A stretch of DNA of 64,000 nucleotides from Stercorarius parasiticus (Eukaryota > Chordata > Aves > Charadriiformes > Stercorariidae), in the NCBI GenBank assembly GCA_013396915.1, contig VWZL01000079.1, positions 206,865-270,864 on the forward strand, given 5' to 3'. The position numbers and the translations under genes are program-made. Below, in pieces: positions 37,201 to 48,785 of this stretch (positions are counted from its first letter, which is position 1; every line of letters starts with the position of its first letter). The notes below the pieces were generated by a model, which did not search any database, was not told the origin of the DNA, and worked only from the letters and a program-made list of their open reading frames with translations.

Positions 37201-38835
37201 AACTTCTTCCTGATACTTTTCTACAATTCATTCCTGTATCCTGATCTTGGTTGAAGTATTTAAATTCTTTTCAACTCTCTTTTCAGGCTCTTTCTTATAT
37301 GACACTTGTTTCCCTCCAGAGTCAGCTGCTGACCTCTTCTGCTTCTATTCTTATTCCTTTAATCTCTTTCCCATGCATTTAGTCTTGGTTTTTAACCTCA
37401 AATCCAAAGAACCGAGCTTTTACCCCAACCTTTGCTTTATTCCCTTTTTAGCTTTAACCTCCTTCAAAGACTCACTAGAAAATAGATTCCACCCACCTTT
37501 TACCAAGTCAGACATCCTACTTGTTGGACTGTTTGACGTGGCTGGCAATTTGTGTGATGACAATGACATGTTGAGCTTGTACACGATAAGATGATGTGAG
37601 GAGAGTGAAGCCTGTGCTAGCCTAAATATCAGCTGCACTTTAGTTCTATGTCTCATTCTATCCCTGACTTTCCCCTTTGATTTGCTTTCATATCTGACTT
37701 TCCTAGAACTTCCTTGGGCTCTTCCAAATAGTATTCTACCCAAGCACAAGTAGGATCATCTTTTTCTTGTGTTTTAAGGAGACTTACCCATATGCATCAT
37801 CAGTATTGCTGGACAAACGTACACAAGAGATTCCTGTGGGTTTAAATTTCTGTTGTGATGGAGGTCAACAGCAGAGCCCTCCATCACAACGTTAGACTAT
37901 AATTTGTTTATAGCTTTGCTCCCTTCTTCTTTTTAAAAATCCTCTCTTGCATTTCCTGTGCTAGGGAGTTGCTGAGAGATGTCAGCCTGCAGAAGAGGGA
38001 CTTCTGGAGTCAGATATGCTGAGGCCATTTGAGTTAGACCAGATTGTTGTTTAAATGAGGCAGTCTTTTTCACGTTGGTTTTATTTAGGTTTTTTCTTTT
38101 TTTTAAGTATTACTGCCAAAGTAACTCAGGATGTTAAAAACAATAATTGACATGAATTTGTTAATTTAGTGCATTTGTAGTCAGCCGCAAATGTGTGAAA
38201 GACCTTTGTTTAAGAAGTACATGCAGTACATTTCTAGGCTAGAGCAAGACCCAAAGGTAATGACACATGATTTTTCAGCATCTCATGTGAACTTTTGGCT
38301 TGGCAATTAGCAACACAGAAAACAATGTTGCTTACCAGACATGGTAAATAAACTGTGTGTTGACCCAAACCTGCCGTGCATTAAGAGAATGATGCTATTT
38401 TCCTATCTTTGAAGTGTCTTCATAAATAATGCTCTTGTTTGTGCGTAACCTCCGCTCCAAACAGCCAAACAGAAATCAAACTTATGTTTACTGTTCGTTC
38501 AACTCTTCAGTAGTTTGAGGAAGATCAGCACATCTCTGGATGAAGATGCTTTAGCAGTGCTTTCTACCCTCTGCTAATATACGTAACCTTTAGATCACAA
38601 ATAGTAAAATAAAATAAGCTGTTGATGATGGACTTTTGTATAAGGCAATGAGGATTACAGATCACAATAATTGATTTCTGGTGAGTTAGTAGAATGAGCA
38701 CATAAAACAGGATAATTAAGAGCAAATGATGTTGAAAAAAGCTCAGTGCTGAAAAAATAAAGCAATTAAAATCACTGGATGCAAAGCATAAACGGCAAAG
38801 AAACTAACTGGAAATATACTGTCCTCTGAATATGA
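34238..38835. other. Unique AT-rich sequence
   Basis: Holds the longest frame outside repeats, 158 residues at 35,043-35,519 (+). Its composition (His, Ser, Leu, Thr scattered, no domain) and lack of flanking signals make coding unlikely. A C10 run with CGCC lies at 36,306-36,319 and a 13-bp perfect hairpin at 37,852-37,890. No mobile element is recognised. Confidence 0.4.
37852..37890. repeat. 13-bp perfect hairpin
   Basis: GTTGTGATGGAGG at 37,852-37,864, a 13-nt loop, then CCTCCATCACAAC at 37,878-37,890. Part of the loop (CAACAG) can alternatively pair with CTGTTG at 37,850-37,855. The cleanest stem found in this window. It is too short by itself for a microRNA precursor. Confidence 0.9.
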
Positions 38836-39066
38836 AATCATAGAATGTGTTGGGTTGGAAGGGACCTTTAAAGGTCATCTAGTCCAAACCCCCTGCAAGG
38901 AGCAGGGACGTCTTCAACTAGATCAGGTGGCTCAGAGCCCTGTCCAACCTGACCTTGAACATTTCTAGGGATGGGGCATCTACCACCTCTCTGGGCAACC
39001 TGGGACAGTGTTTCACCATCCTCACTGCAAAAAAATTCTCCCTTCTATTTAGTCTGAGCCCCATTA
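38836..39066 (-). mobile_element. CR1 LINE tail
   Basis: Tail AATCATAGAATGTGTTGGGT at 38,836, then AAAGGTCATCTAGTCCAAAC, CTTCAACTAGATCAGGTGGC, GGGGCATCTACCACCTCTCT and CTGGGCAACCTGGGACAGTG. Similarity fades in the ORF2 C-terminus near 39,066. The ACTAGATCAGGT segment matches the 14,024 copy's 3' UTR type. Confidence 0.94.
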
Positions 39067-41100
39067 CTGAAAAGTTTAGTTACAGCTCATATATCTTGCA
39101 GAAACACAGATTTTTGGTTATGAAATGCCGTCACTGGTACCAGGATATTCCTTTCTCAAGTTGCATAAAACACACAAAACATTAAGTGTCCAGTTTGGAA
39201 CATGAACCTAAGAGACACTTGACAGAAATTCCTGAGTTCTTCTAAAGTACATCTACTCAGATGGAGTCTTGACACATGGAGCTATTGCATGAATTAACTA
39301 TAGCACTTTACATTCATTTACTCTAGATTTGTTTGATTGATGCAGATGAAGTGCAGCATTGTGTAAAAGGCAATGCAGCTGTCAATAGTGATATATTTAG
39401 TAGGGGAAAGTCGATAAAGATATGTGAAATGTTACTGACTGATATATATTTCACCAGACTCTTGAGATGTTTGATCTGTACTTTACACTCAGGGACTGTG
39501 TATATCAAAAAGGTGGTCCTGAGGGCAAGGTGTTGAGCTGGAACTGAAGAAGTCAGTGCTGGTTTTGCTGTGGTATTCTTTGTGCATATGTGTATCTTTG
39601 TGTTGGTCATTCAGGCCTAGATACTTTGCATGTATCAGACTCCCTGAGTTGTATAAATATTACCATATTATAAATATTGCAACTTACATACTGGAAAGCG
39701 TCTGTGGTTCACCTCAATTTTTTCTTTTGTTTCTCTCTACTGTACAGTACATTGAGTATTTTATATTAGTGGGACATATTTTTTTCAACTATTTAATTTT
39801 ATTTCGCAGTGTTTGCTTTTAAGAGTAGTTTGAAGAGCTTTTGGTGGAACTTTGTGTAGACAAAATCAACAGTAAAAAAGTACGCAAGGTTGCTGTTGAA
39901 CTAAGCACTTAAAACTGATCTCTAAAAAAGGGGGTTGAAAGGCAGCTATAAACATGTCTTGCCAACCTATAGTTCCATGTTGGCTCAAAGAGGAAGCTTC
40001 TCACTTTGAGTAAGTAAAGCACAATGATGCTAAAAATGCAAATAGAGACACGTGCTCTGGATTAGCTGTTGGAATTATTTGCAAAAGCTTGTAAGTAAAC
40101 CAAAGTGCAAGCACCTAACCCTGCATTCTGCATTCTGCACAGGAAGCCTCATTGTCCTGCTGCAAGTTTTCCGTAGAAATAGGGTAACGTTTTTGTTGCC
40201 ATCTGTGGAATGGAAAGTATTGTTTTCTCTTAGTATTTGTTGACGTGACCTAAAATAAGTTGTAATCTTGGCTTCCTGTAGAGTGTGTGTTGAAAGACGA
40301 CACTAGGAGAAGCTGCTTCATCTAATCTTACAGTAAGTCTTTGACTGATGGAATAGGTTGTGTTATTTCTTCCCATTGAGTAATGAGTGAGTTTGGGCAG
40401 CTCCCTTCTAATAGGTGTCTAAAGGTATATGGGAAGGCTCCTGTCACAGAAGAGTTTACCACTGTTAAAACCTCAATATATTTAATTTAGCACAAGTGAA
40501 AGGGAAATGTACTTCTCTCCGTGTATATGCAAAAATATTGAATTGATCATCACAAATGGTAAAGGACAGCTGTTGAAAATTATGGAAGTGATGTAGAGAA
40601 AATGTGTGAACTTCTTGTTATACAGGGTTTTAAATATAATAATACCCCTAGTGGCATGAGTTCTGCATTTTTAACCAAAATACATTGCAATTTTCAACAT
40701 TTTAGGTTAATTCATACCACTTTTTCTTAAAAAAGTAAGTTTAAGGAAATGAAAATGCAATAAATTTTATAAACATCTCAAAAGAAGATGAATAAGAATG
40801 CCACAGAAAATGTCACGGGGCGAGAGGAATGCTGTGTGAACCAACATACTGTTATAGAAATCAGCTTTATGAATACAAACGTGTTTTGTAATGCCTGCTA
40901 TACCTGCTGTTGTAACAGATGTGAATTTACTGAAGGAAGTGGGTGATTAGCCTTTTGGATTTTCCTGTTATCACTGGTGGCGTGGTATTCATTCCCATAT
41001 AGAGTGATACAAGAGCAGCTGCATGCTACTGATGCTCAGTAAGTTCATTTGGCACTTTGGTCTTCTGCAGGTAACATAACACTCACCCTTCAAATAAACA
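39067..41100. other. Unique AT-rich sequence
   Basis: Overlapping frames on both strands at 39,323-39,610 and one at 39,556-39,822 have no domain. No repeat is recognised. Confidence 0.42.
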
Positions 41101-41413
41101 CAGTATAGTGATAGGACAAGGCGTAATGGTTTTAAACGGAAAGGAGGTAGGTTTAGATTAGATATTTGGAAGAAATATCTTCATTCATCACCCTCTTTAT
41201 TCTGAGGGTGCTGAGACACTGGCACAGGTTGCCCAGAGAAGTTGTGAATGACCCATCCCTGAAAGTGTTCAAGGTTGGATGGGGCTTTGAGCAACCTGGT
41301 CTGGTGGGAGATGTCCCTGCCCATGGCAGGAAATTGGAACTAGGTAGCCTTTAAAGGTCCCTTCCAACCCCAAACATACCACTGTTCTATGATTCTATGA
41401 TTTTATGATTTTA
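41101..41413 (+). mobile_element. CR1 LINE tail with a ~19-bp insertion
   Basis: From CAGTATAGTGATAGGACAAG through GGTTTAGATTAGATATTTGG, CTGAGGGTGCTGAGACACTG and GTTGCCCAGAGAAGTTGTGA to the tail TTCTATGATTCTATGATTTT. Between about 41,178 and 41,196 about 19 bp (TCTTCATTCATCACCCTCT) are extra against other copies and break the ORF2 frame at the KKFF motif. Otherwise moderately preserved. Confidence 0.94.
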
Positions 41414-42839
41414 CCTGTTTGAAAGCACACCAAAACTGGTAATGTAAACATTTGTCTACTAAGCTTTGGCTATTTATTCAACTTCCACGAAGAGTTAAAG
41501 AAATGCACCTACTACATGCAATGTTAGAGAATTTCATCTTAAGCCAGCTTTAGCAAAATGCCAAATATTCTAGCTGTATTCAGGCTCTTCAGTGCAACCC
41601 AGTTAAATATACATTTGACATGGTACCCATTAATCTTACAAAGCACAGTCTTGAGTTACTCAATCTTGTGACATAACGGATTTCTTTCCTACACCTTGGA
41701 TGAGCAATCAAACGGAGACTGACTTTCTCCATTTAGTCAAATAGATTTATCTAAGCCACATTTCAAATTACTAGATTAAGTAGGGCAATGTGGGTTTTTT
41801 ATGTCTGAAGAAAAATCCACTTAACAGAACTGTTCCTTTGATTTTAGAGTGAGAAGTACTATTAAAACACTGGACTCTCTCCTCTGTATTTTTTTGTTAT
41901 AATGATCTAGACAGTCTTATCTACCTGTACAGCAATTGAGGGAATTAATACTCCTGTGACACGTCTGCAATACAGTATGTTCTTGGACAGAAGAGACAAA
42001 GAGACTCCCCACAAAAGGCCATTTATGTACTAGGGTACGTGTGCTGATGAGGACAGTGAACAAACGTCCTTTTGTTATTATGTCACAGAAATTATTTTTG
42101 TGAAGGATTAATTCATTAAAAACAACAAAAGGACATTTTCTTTTCTTGCTCATAATTAATTATGGGAGGACAAAGCTTCTGTGCAATAGAGAAGTGTAAT
42201 TAGCTTGCGGCAGGGAATTTAACTACTCCATCGCACTGTGGAGGTGATAAAGACAGAAACTCCCCACCCTGTGTGTATTATGGAGCCCTCTGCCAAACTG
42301 AAGGAAAACCTCTCAACTCTTTGTCAAGACCCTGTTATGGTAACAGACTCAATGGCATTTTATAACGAGAAAAATCTCAAGGGCAAGAAAAAGAAAATTC
42401 CTTGAGATTTCCCCTGAGCTGTTCACAGAAGAGTAGGGAAATATGTATTTATTAATTCAAGATGAGTCTAATATGATTTATTTCAGATCAGAGGTGAATT
42501 TTGATTTGAGACATGATCACCGGAGATATTCTGCATGTTATAAAAGGATTCTATTGCAATCTTATCTAATACAATTTGAACACCAGCAGAAGTTACTTTT
42601 CTTAAGATTATAACTTTTCCTTGAATTCAGCATTCTAAGCAGACGATACTGAAATACATTTGATTCTTTTTTGGTTCATATTATCAAAGCAGATAAAAAA
42701 CAATCTGTTTCTCATTCAAAGTTACAGAATGATCTTAGAGCAGTAAACAGAGTGTCAGCTGACAATTAGGAGTTTCCTGAGCTCTGACCCCTGCTGTTGT
42801 TGAAACCTTGGTTTATGCAGAAGGCAGATTCCCGTACTT

Positions 42840-42861
42840 AGTCCTCACCTTTGTGAGGACT
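42840..42861. repeat. 9-bp perfect hairpin, 4-nt loop
   Basis: AGTCCTCAC, loop CTTT, GTGAGGACT. No T-run or element boundary next to it. Confidence 0.85.
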
Positions 42862-45317
42862 TCTAGTCCATCTTCTAGTTTAGTGTCAGAGAAGCACATC
42901 GCCTAACGTGGTAGACATGAGTGTTTAAGCGTTTTAAAGGACTGTTCAGTGATAAAATTGGGACTTTAGGGTTGTGTAGCACATGGAAGACAGGAAGTGA
43001 GGAACATTTATGCATCCTATTCCCTATGACTTTCTCTTGCCTTTCTAGATCTTGGAGCTCTAAAGACTTTCTGTGGGATCTCTGGGAGGAAGGTCAGCAG
43101 ATTTTCATATCCACACAGGCTGGAGAAAATACAGAAGGAAGCAATCAATCCATGTCTATCTAGAAGAATGGTTCCTGAATTAAGAGACCACAAATGATTA
43201 CCTATTCTGACATAAAATGTGACTCCAAATAAATTTATAATGTCTGAGCGTTAGTACAGTTGTCCCCCAAAAAACAATGTCTGCAGCTTAATGGAGTCCC
43301 TGCTTTTCCTGACTGAGCAGAGTCCATGTTTCTGTAACTTGCAGGATGTTCCACACATCCATGGGAAAGATCAGTTCTGCATCGTAATATTGGTGTGTCT
43401 TGACTCCAAATAGAAAATAATCAGAAATTCTAGGGAACTCCAAAAACAGAGTGAAGGAATTGTTTCTGAAACAACCAGGTTTTGTTTCCTGACTTGTTGA
43501 ATTATATTAATATTTTGGTGTAGTATAGGTCAGATATTAAGAGCCATTAAGTCCGATATTAAGTCTCATTCACAGTCTCTTAGATGGAAGCTACAACCAT
43601 AATACCATATTCTAAAACAACGTATTCTCTTGTAAAATCTTATTCATTACTGGGAGAATGTTATTTACTAGTAGGATATGAAGTGCCAAAAAACACTTGC
43701 CTTTCTTGAAATCTTACAAAATTAAGTTGATAAAGAACAAATTGAATAAGTGGTTTATGCTTCCAGTGACGAAAAGCTCCAGTGACATTATCATAATCCT
43801 AGAAACAGATTAGGAAATCATCATTGCTACATCATCAATTAAATTAAATCTTCTTTTAAAGCACCGACAAGAACTAAATATACTTGGTTGATAAAATCTG
43901 ATAAGTTCATATGTTCTCTCAAAACCTGGTTTTTGGAAAACAATGGGTGACACAGCTGTTGGAGTCAGGAAGGCATAATAATGTCTTAAACACATACAAA
44001 GTGCTTAATCTAAAGGCAATTCTGAAACAAATCTTAAAGTGTCTCCAACTACTTCGAAACTGTGCCTTCTTCAGGAATATAGATCGACCAAAGTGACATC
44101 ATAACCCAAAACTATTTATCAACGGAAAAGAACAAGAACTCCATATTGCAAGTCCTCTACTGTGCAGGTCATTGTACGGCACCAGAACATTAGAAGTACA
44201 GTGATTTGCATCCAGTGATGGTCTGACCCACATAATCAAATGGAATTGTAATGTTAGCAATTGAAATTTAATAATAAAGCTGAAGAACAAGAACACTGAA
44301 AACTATTCATTTCAATCTAAAACTTGTCTTGGAAATTAACAGGATAATGTGTGGGGGTTTTTTGGTTTGTTTTTTTTTTTTTTTTAGAAACAGCAGCTAA
44401 TATGATCTGTGATGAGCAATGAATAGATGGTTTAACTGACAGCTGAGGCATAGTTAATATTATGTCAGTTAATGACACTGGTGATTTGAAAGAAAAACTC
44501 TTTGAACACGAGTGACCATGAAGGTGTCCTCACAGCTGCAATGGCTGGCCAAAGAAGGCAGCTTTGTCTTGTTCACGTATTTCCTTTCTGTATTGCACAA
44601 CTCTTTTCTTATTTACATTTGAGATCTAATCCAGATAGTTTGATTTAAAAAATTACACAGACTAGCCTGGACTAAATATAAAGGCTTTGGAAAAAAGACT
44701 ACAGTAATACAAGCTTTCCCTTCCCAGATCAGCAAAATGCCATATCAGGGGATTTCACTAGTCCAGCAATAACATTTCCTTTTGTCAAGACCTGCGCTAC
44801 TGCTGCACAAGGCCATGTGCTAAAAAAAATCCATATAGACACTGCTTGATAATAGCCTTCATAATGCTGACCTCAATAAAATGAGAGACATTTTCTTTTC
44901 TTTAAAGGGTGTACCCCAGCCTCTAAGGTTTATTGTTGAGCACTGTCCTGTTCTAAGGTAAACCTCAAATGTAAGATACCGCCAGAATGAGATACTAAAT
45001 GAGTGGTACCTTTTCCAGAAGCCCTGGGGATCAACAACAGTAGAGCACAAAAGAAAAAAAAAATAAGTAAAACTGGATGACACAACCTACTAAACAATCA
45101 AAAGATACCTTATTTTAATGTCCACAGACAAATCCGTCAGCTGCTTTTTTTCATTAATTCTGATTCATCATAAAGCATTCAGTTATAAAAAAGAGAACAT
45201 AATATCGTTGACCACAGGTCTGATATGATTTTCTGCTACAGCAAAGGTAGAAAGATAATTTTAGGATTTGATCACTCTTTCCTCAAATTAGACACTTCAC
45301 TGATGCAGACTAAAGTA

Positions 45318-45329
45318 TTTTCTTTTTTT

Positions 45330-45357
<28 letters not shown>
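45318..45357. repeat. Long pyrimidine (T-rich) tract, ~40 nt
   Basis: T-runs broken by two cytosines and ending in 27 thymines. It lies about 100 bp upstream of an old CR1 tail and is the longest homopolymer-like tract in the window. Confidence 0.9.
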
Positions 45358-45361
<4 letters not shown>

Positions 45362-45459
45362 GGCTGGAAAGACACTTCTAAAGAGGGTTTCAGATTTTCA
45401 GGAAGATGAATCGCCCCTGGAAATTTCTCTCTTTTACCATTGATTGAAGAGCTCTCACA

Positions 45460-45628
45460 ATCTCCATTCTTGGAGATACTCAGAACTTGACTGGACAGGG
45501 CTCTGGCAACACAATCTAATTCCAAACTGCGATCCAACTTTGAAAGAGGACCTGGTCTGATTGGTTTGTGAGGGGGTTTGGTCAGATGACTTCCAGAGGT
45601 CCCTTCCAGTTTAACTTGTGATTCTATT
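45460..45628 (+). mobile_element. Very old CR1 LINE tail
   Basis: Diagnostic remnants are ATTCTTGGAGATACTCAGAA, CTTGACTGGACAGGGCTCTG, GTCAGATGACTTCCAGAGGT, CCCTTCCAGTTTAACTTGTG and a final ATTCTATTTT. The GACTTCCAGAGGTCCCTTCC version and single tail unit suggest an older CR1 subfamily than the others here. The ORF2 terminus cannot be translated. Confidence 0.82.
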
Positions 45629-48010
45629 TTCCTTTCTTCGGCACTTCTGTAAGAGTCTAAGTACAGGCAGGCTGAACCTGAGACTTTGAGTAGAACATAT
45701 AGCCCGTAAACCTAAACCTGCAGGAAAAGGAAGAATGTAATATTTTTTGTTAATAGCAATACTTTATTACCATCACATAACTGTAGTTAGGGGGGGAAAG
45801 TCTTTCAATCATACAGTAAAGTGCTCTTAGCATCACAATAGGATATGTGGTCAGAAGGATCATATATTACCTTTCCTTTGCAATGGTAATGAGAACTCTT
45901 TTTCAGAGAACACTATTGTCTGTATAAATTATTCACCAGCAGAATAGGCTGTATATAGATTTCTTAAAAGGAATATTTCATTAATATGACAAATTACATC
46001 TTTAGCCATGAAATGCTTAGTTACCTCCGTGAATGTAGTTGGGAAAGACACACCATCTTATATTTCACACTGCAGCAGTTGATTCAGTAGAACTATTTAA
46101 AAACCCCTGAATCCAAGCATCCTGGGGTCCAAGCATGTATGGTCCAAGCATTAATTAATTTAATTTAGGTTACTATTAGTTTCACTCTCATATAATAAAT
46201 ACACACAAATGTCTGTTGGCTTCACTTCATTTCCTTTCAGTTTTTTATCTAAATGGTCTTTGTCTGATGCTTGATCAGAATATAGGGGTCATTAATTGTA
46301 TTTACCACTTTGATACTAACTTGATATGAAAAAAGACAATTAGATTAAAAAAAAAACCCTCAAATTACTGCCTTATATGTAATTATTATTTCTAAGTCCA
46401 CTTTAAACACAAGGATTTACAACAAACCCCTAATCTTCTTAGTGATCTGCTTATAGTAGCTGTGGATGGAACAGTGGCATTCTTGGAACCTTCATGACTT
46501 TAGGTCTTCAGAAGTCAAGTATTCTATTTTTTAAATTTTTTCTCGATTAGGATATTTTAAAGTGTGTGTAGTTCAAATATCCATAAACTAACACAGTTGT
46601 GGCAATTTTCCGTGTGTGAATACTCAGTTCCTCCAAATGCGAAGGAAACCCCGCTGCCTGAAAGCATCTTTTTTTTTGAGGTTTAAGCCAATGCGTTTTG
46701 TGGGGGCTTAGATTATACGTCAGCATATAAGTCAGTTTCAATGACTTAATTAAAAAATGGTAACTGTGCACACTGCCGTATTCAGCCTGTGTGTAGTCCA
46801 ATGCTCATCGCCTCAATTTATATCAGTGCAGCACTATACTGACAGTTTTCTAAAGTTTAATCAACCAATGCTTCCTAGGCATTTGCAGATGTTAGATGAA
46901 ACACGGAACATTAATGGAAAGAGCTTTTACTGCTACTACTAAATTAAGTTTCATTTTCTTTTTTAAAGGCGTTTTAAGAGTGTTATGTATATTCTGATTT
47001 AAGAAGCACTCAGTGCTCAAGCATTTTTATCATGCAATTTTCGTGAAAAGGCTTGCGGTCTTTTTGAAAAGGTTTGCTGCTTCTGATTTAGTGCAGCATT
47101 GTTCACTTCCATCTGAAACTGCTAATTTAAATATTTTAACCATGAAATGCAGGTCAAGGTGTACTGTTAATTACAAAAATCCCATTGTTGTTTCCTTTGA
47201 AAAAGCTCTATAATAGAAAAAAGATGAAAGGCAATGCAGCTGGCAGTGAAATAGCATGAAAACACTGCTTTCCTTCTTCAAAGGCCTTGTTTACAAAATG
47301 TAAGGTCACTTTGGTTGGAATTGAAAATACAAGCACAATAAGGCAGCTCCAAGGAATCACTCTGAAGGCAAACTAAACTTCAATTAAATGCCTTTGTTTT
47401 CTTTTTTTTTTTTCTTTTCCCCTGCAATGAGAGCAATTGGAAAACTTGATGAACAAAACTAAACTTCACATCCACTTTCAAGCTGTTTTATGTAGATACA
47501 TACACAATGAATTACGGTTATCAGTTAGGAAAAACACAGTGACAAGGCTTTTTACCAAGAGTTTTGCCTCACATACTTGCTTCAAATCTGATGGCACAGT
47601 AATCTGAAAGCCTTCAGAATTGTTTGCGTGTATCAGGTGAACTCCAAAGGAATATCTGTATTCTGATTATACAGCGAGTTAAATTATCTGTTAGAGCTAA
47701 ACACTCACCACATAATCAACCTACTTTTTGTTTTGATTGGCCATACCAGCAGATTAAGCTGCTAATATAGAAAAAGACAGATGTCAATCACTACAGGATC
47801 TCAGCAATCTGCTAATGACTAAGCTTATGCACTTTAATAATCCTCCTTATTTTAATGGTAAAGGGTGGAAAGCTGAAAGAAAAACTGATTAGAGCAATGA
47901 ATTGCTTATTTTAAAAGATGTGATTTTAGCATAAATCTATTTTTTAAACCATCTTGTGCTTGATTGCATATCATTTTTGTTACCAGTGTGGTATTAGTAG
48001 TAATTTTACT

Positions 48011-48042
<32 letters not shown>

Positions 48043-48320
48043 CCGACACAGCAAAAGTAACAGAACACACAAAAAACAACTGAAAAGGAACTTTTTTGAA
48101 ATATAGTCGATCCAATTCAACTGTTTAAGAAAACATAGTTGTGTCTTCTCTACTTCTTATGATTTGTAAAGAAGAGAGAAGCACTGGGGTAAAGTCAGTA
48201 TTCCCACTTTCGATGTTCAGTGTAGGTGTTTTAGTACCAAAAGAGTACATGTGCCCCTCACAGAGTGATTATTCTAGGTGCCACCTAGGTAGCTAGTCTT
48301 CTTATACATGTGATGAGCGT
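45629..48320. other. Unique AT-rich sequence, possibly constrained in part
   Basis: No gene or repeat with boundaries. 47,060-47,400 and 47,690-47,880 read like vertebrate conserved noncoding DNA by eye (see findings). A23 tract at 48,012-48,034. Confidence 0.4.
48012..48034. repeat. poly-A tract (23 nt)
   Basis: Twenty-three adenines, then G and six more A. No retrocopy is recognisable upstream of it. Confidence 0.92.
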
Positions 48321-48598
48321 ATCAAACCTGGAAAGGCAATTTCAAGACATTTCTTTTTTTTTTTTCATTTATTGTTTTCTTTTTTTTTTTTTTTTTTAAT
48401 CCCTGGTGAAGTATAACAGCTAGGATTTTGGAAGCAGTGATGCAAATGACTCCATGCTTCCACAACGTAGAGTTGCAGCAACAGCAAGTAATTAGTCACC
48501 TCCTTCTATACAGGCTTTTTCTGCAGTACCACAGACGTTCAGATGTTTATATATGGCCATATCACACATGAGTATTTAGACACATGTGTATTGGTATT
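48321..48598 (+). repeat. Direct duplication, copy 1
   Basis: Shares an ordered series of blocks with 50,392-50,652: CCTGGAAAGGCAATTTCAAG, a T-rich tract, GGTGAAGT.TA.CAGCTAGG, GCAGTGATG, GTACCACAGA.G.TCAGATGT, CATGAGTATTTAGACA and TATTGGTATT. By eye about three quarters of positions agree. The T-rich tract differs most. Its 3' end coincides exactly with the start of a CR1 tail, so the copy may once have extended further. Not recognised as a known element. Confidence 0.8.
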
Positions 48599-48599
48599 A

Positions 48600-48785
48600 T
48601 CATAGAATCATAGAATGGTCTAGGTTGAAAGGGACCTTTAAGGTCATTGGGTCCAACCGTCAACCCAACACTGCCAAAACCACCACTAAACCATGTCCCT
48701 AAGCACCCTAAAACATGTCTTTTAAATACTTCCAGGGGTGGCGATTCCACCACTTTCCTGGGCAGCCTGCTCCAACGTTTGATAT
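48600..48785 (-). mobile_element. CR1 LINE tail inserted at the end of a duplicated segment
   Basis: Tail CATAGAATCATAGAATGGTC, then GGGACCTTTAAGGTCATTGG, CCAAAACCACCACTAAACCA, TAAATACTTCCAGGGGTGGC and CCTGGGCAGCCTGCTCCAAC. Similarity stops near 48,785. Same type as the 9704 copy (CACTAAACCAT segment). It begins one or two bases after duplication copy 1 ends. Confidence 0.94.

Larger units (their letters stand above)
41414..45459. other. Unique AT-rich sequence with a small hairpin and poly-T runs
   Basis: A 9-bp perfect stem lies at 42,840-42,861. Poly-T at 44,370-44,385 and a long pyrimidine run at 45,318-45,357. Frames at 41,917-42,153, 42,921-43,163 and 43,810-44,296 have no domain and lie in AT-rich sequence. 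Confidence 0.42.

Noticed and set aside
37852..37890. Hairpin as a microRNA precursor
   Set aside because: The perfect stem is only 13 bp and flanks do not extend it to the ~22-30 bp a precursor needs.
48012..48034. poly-A tract as the tail of a processed pseudogene
   Set aside because: No gene-like sequence or target duplication is visible upstream, and poly-A retrocopies are rare in birds.
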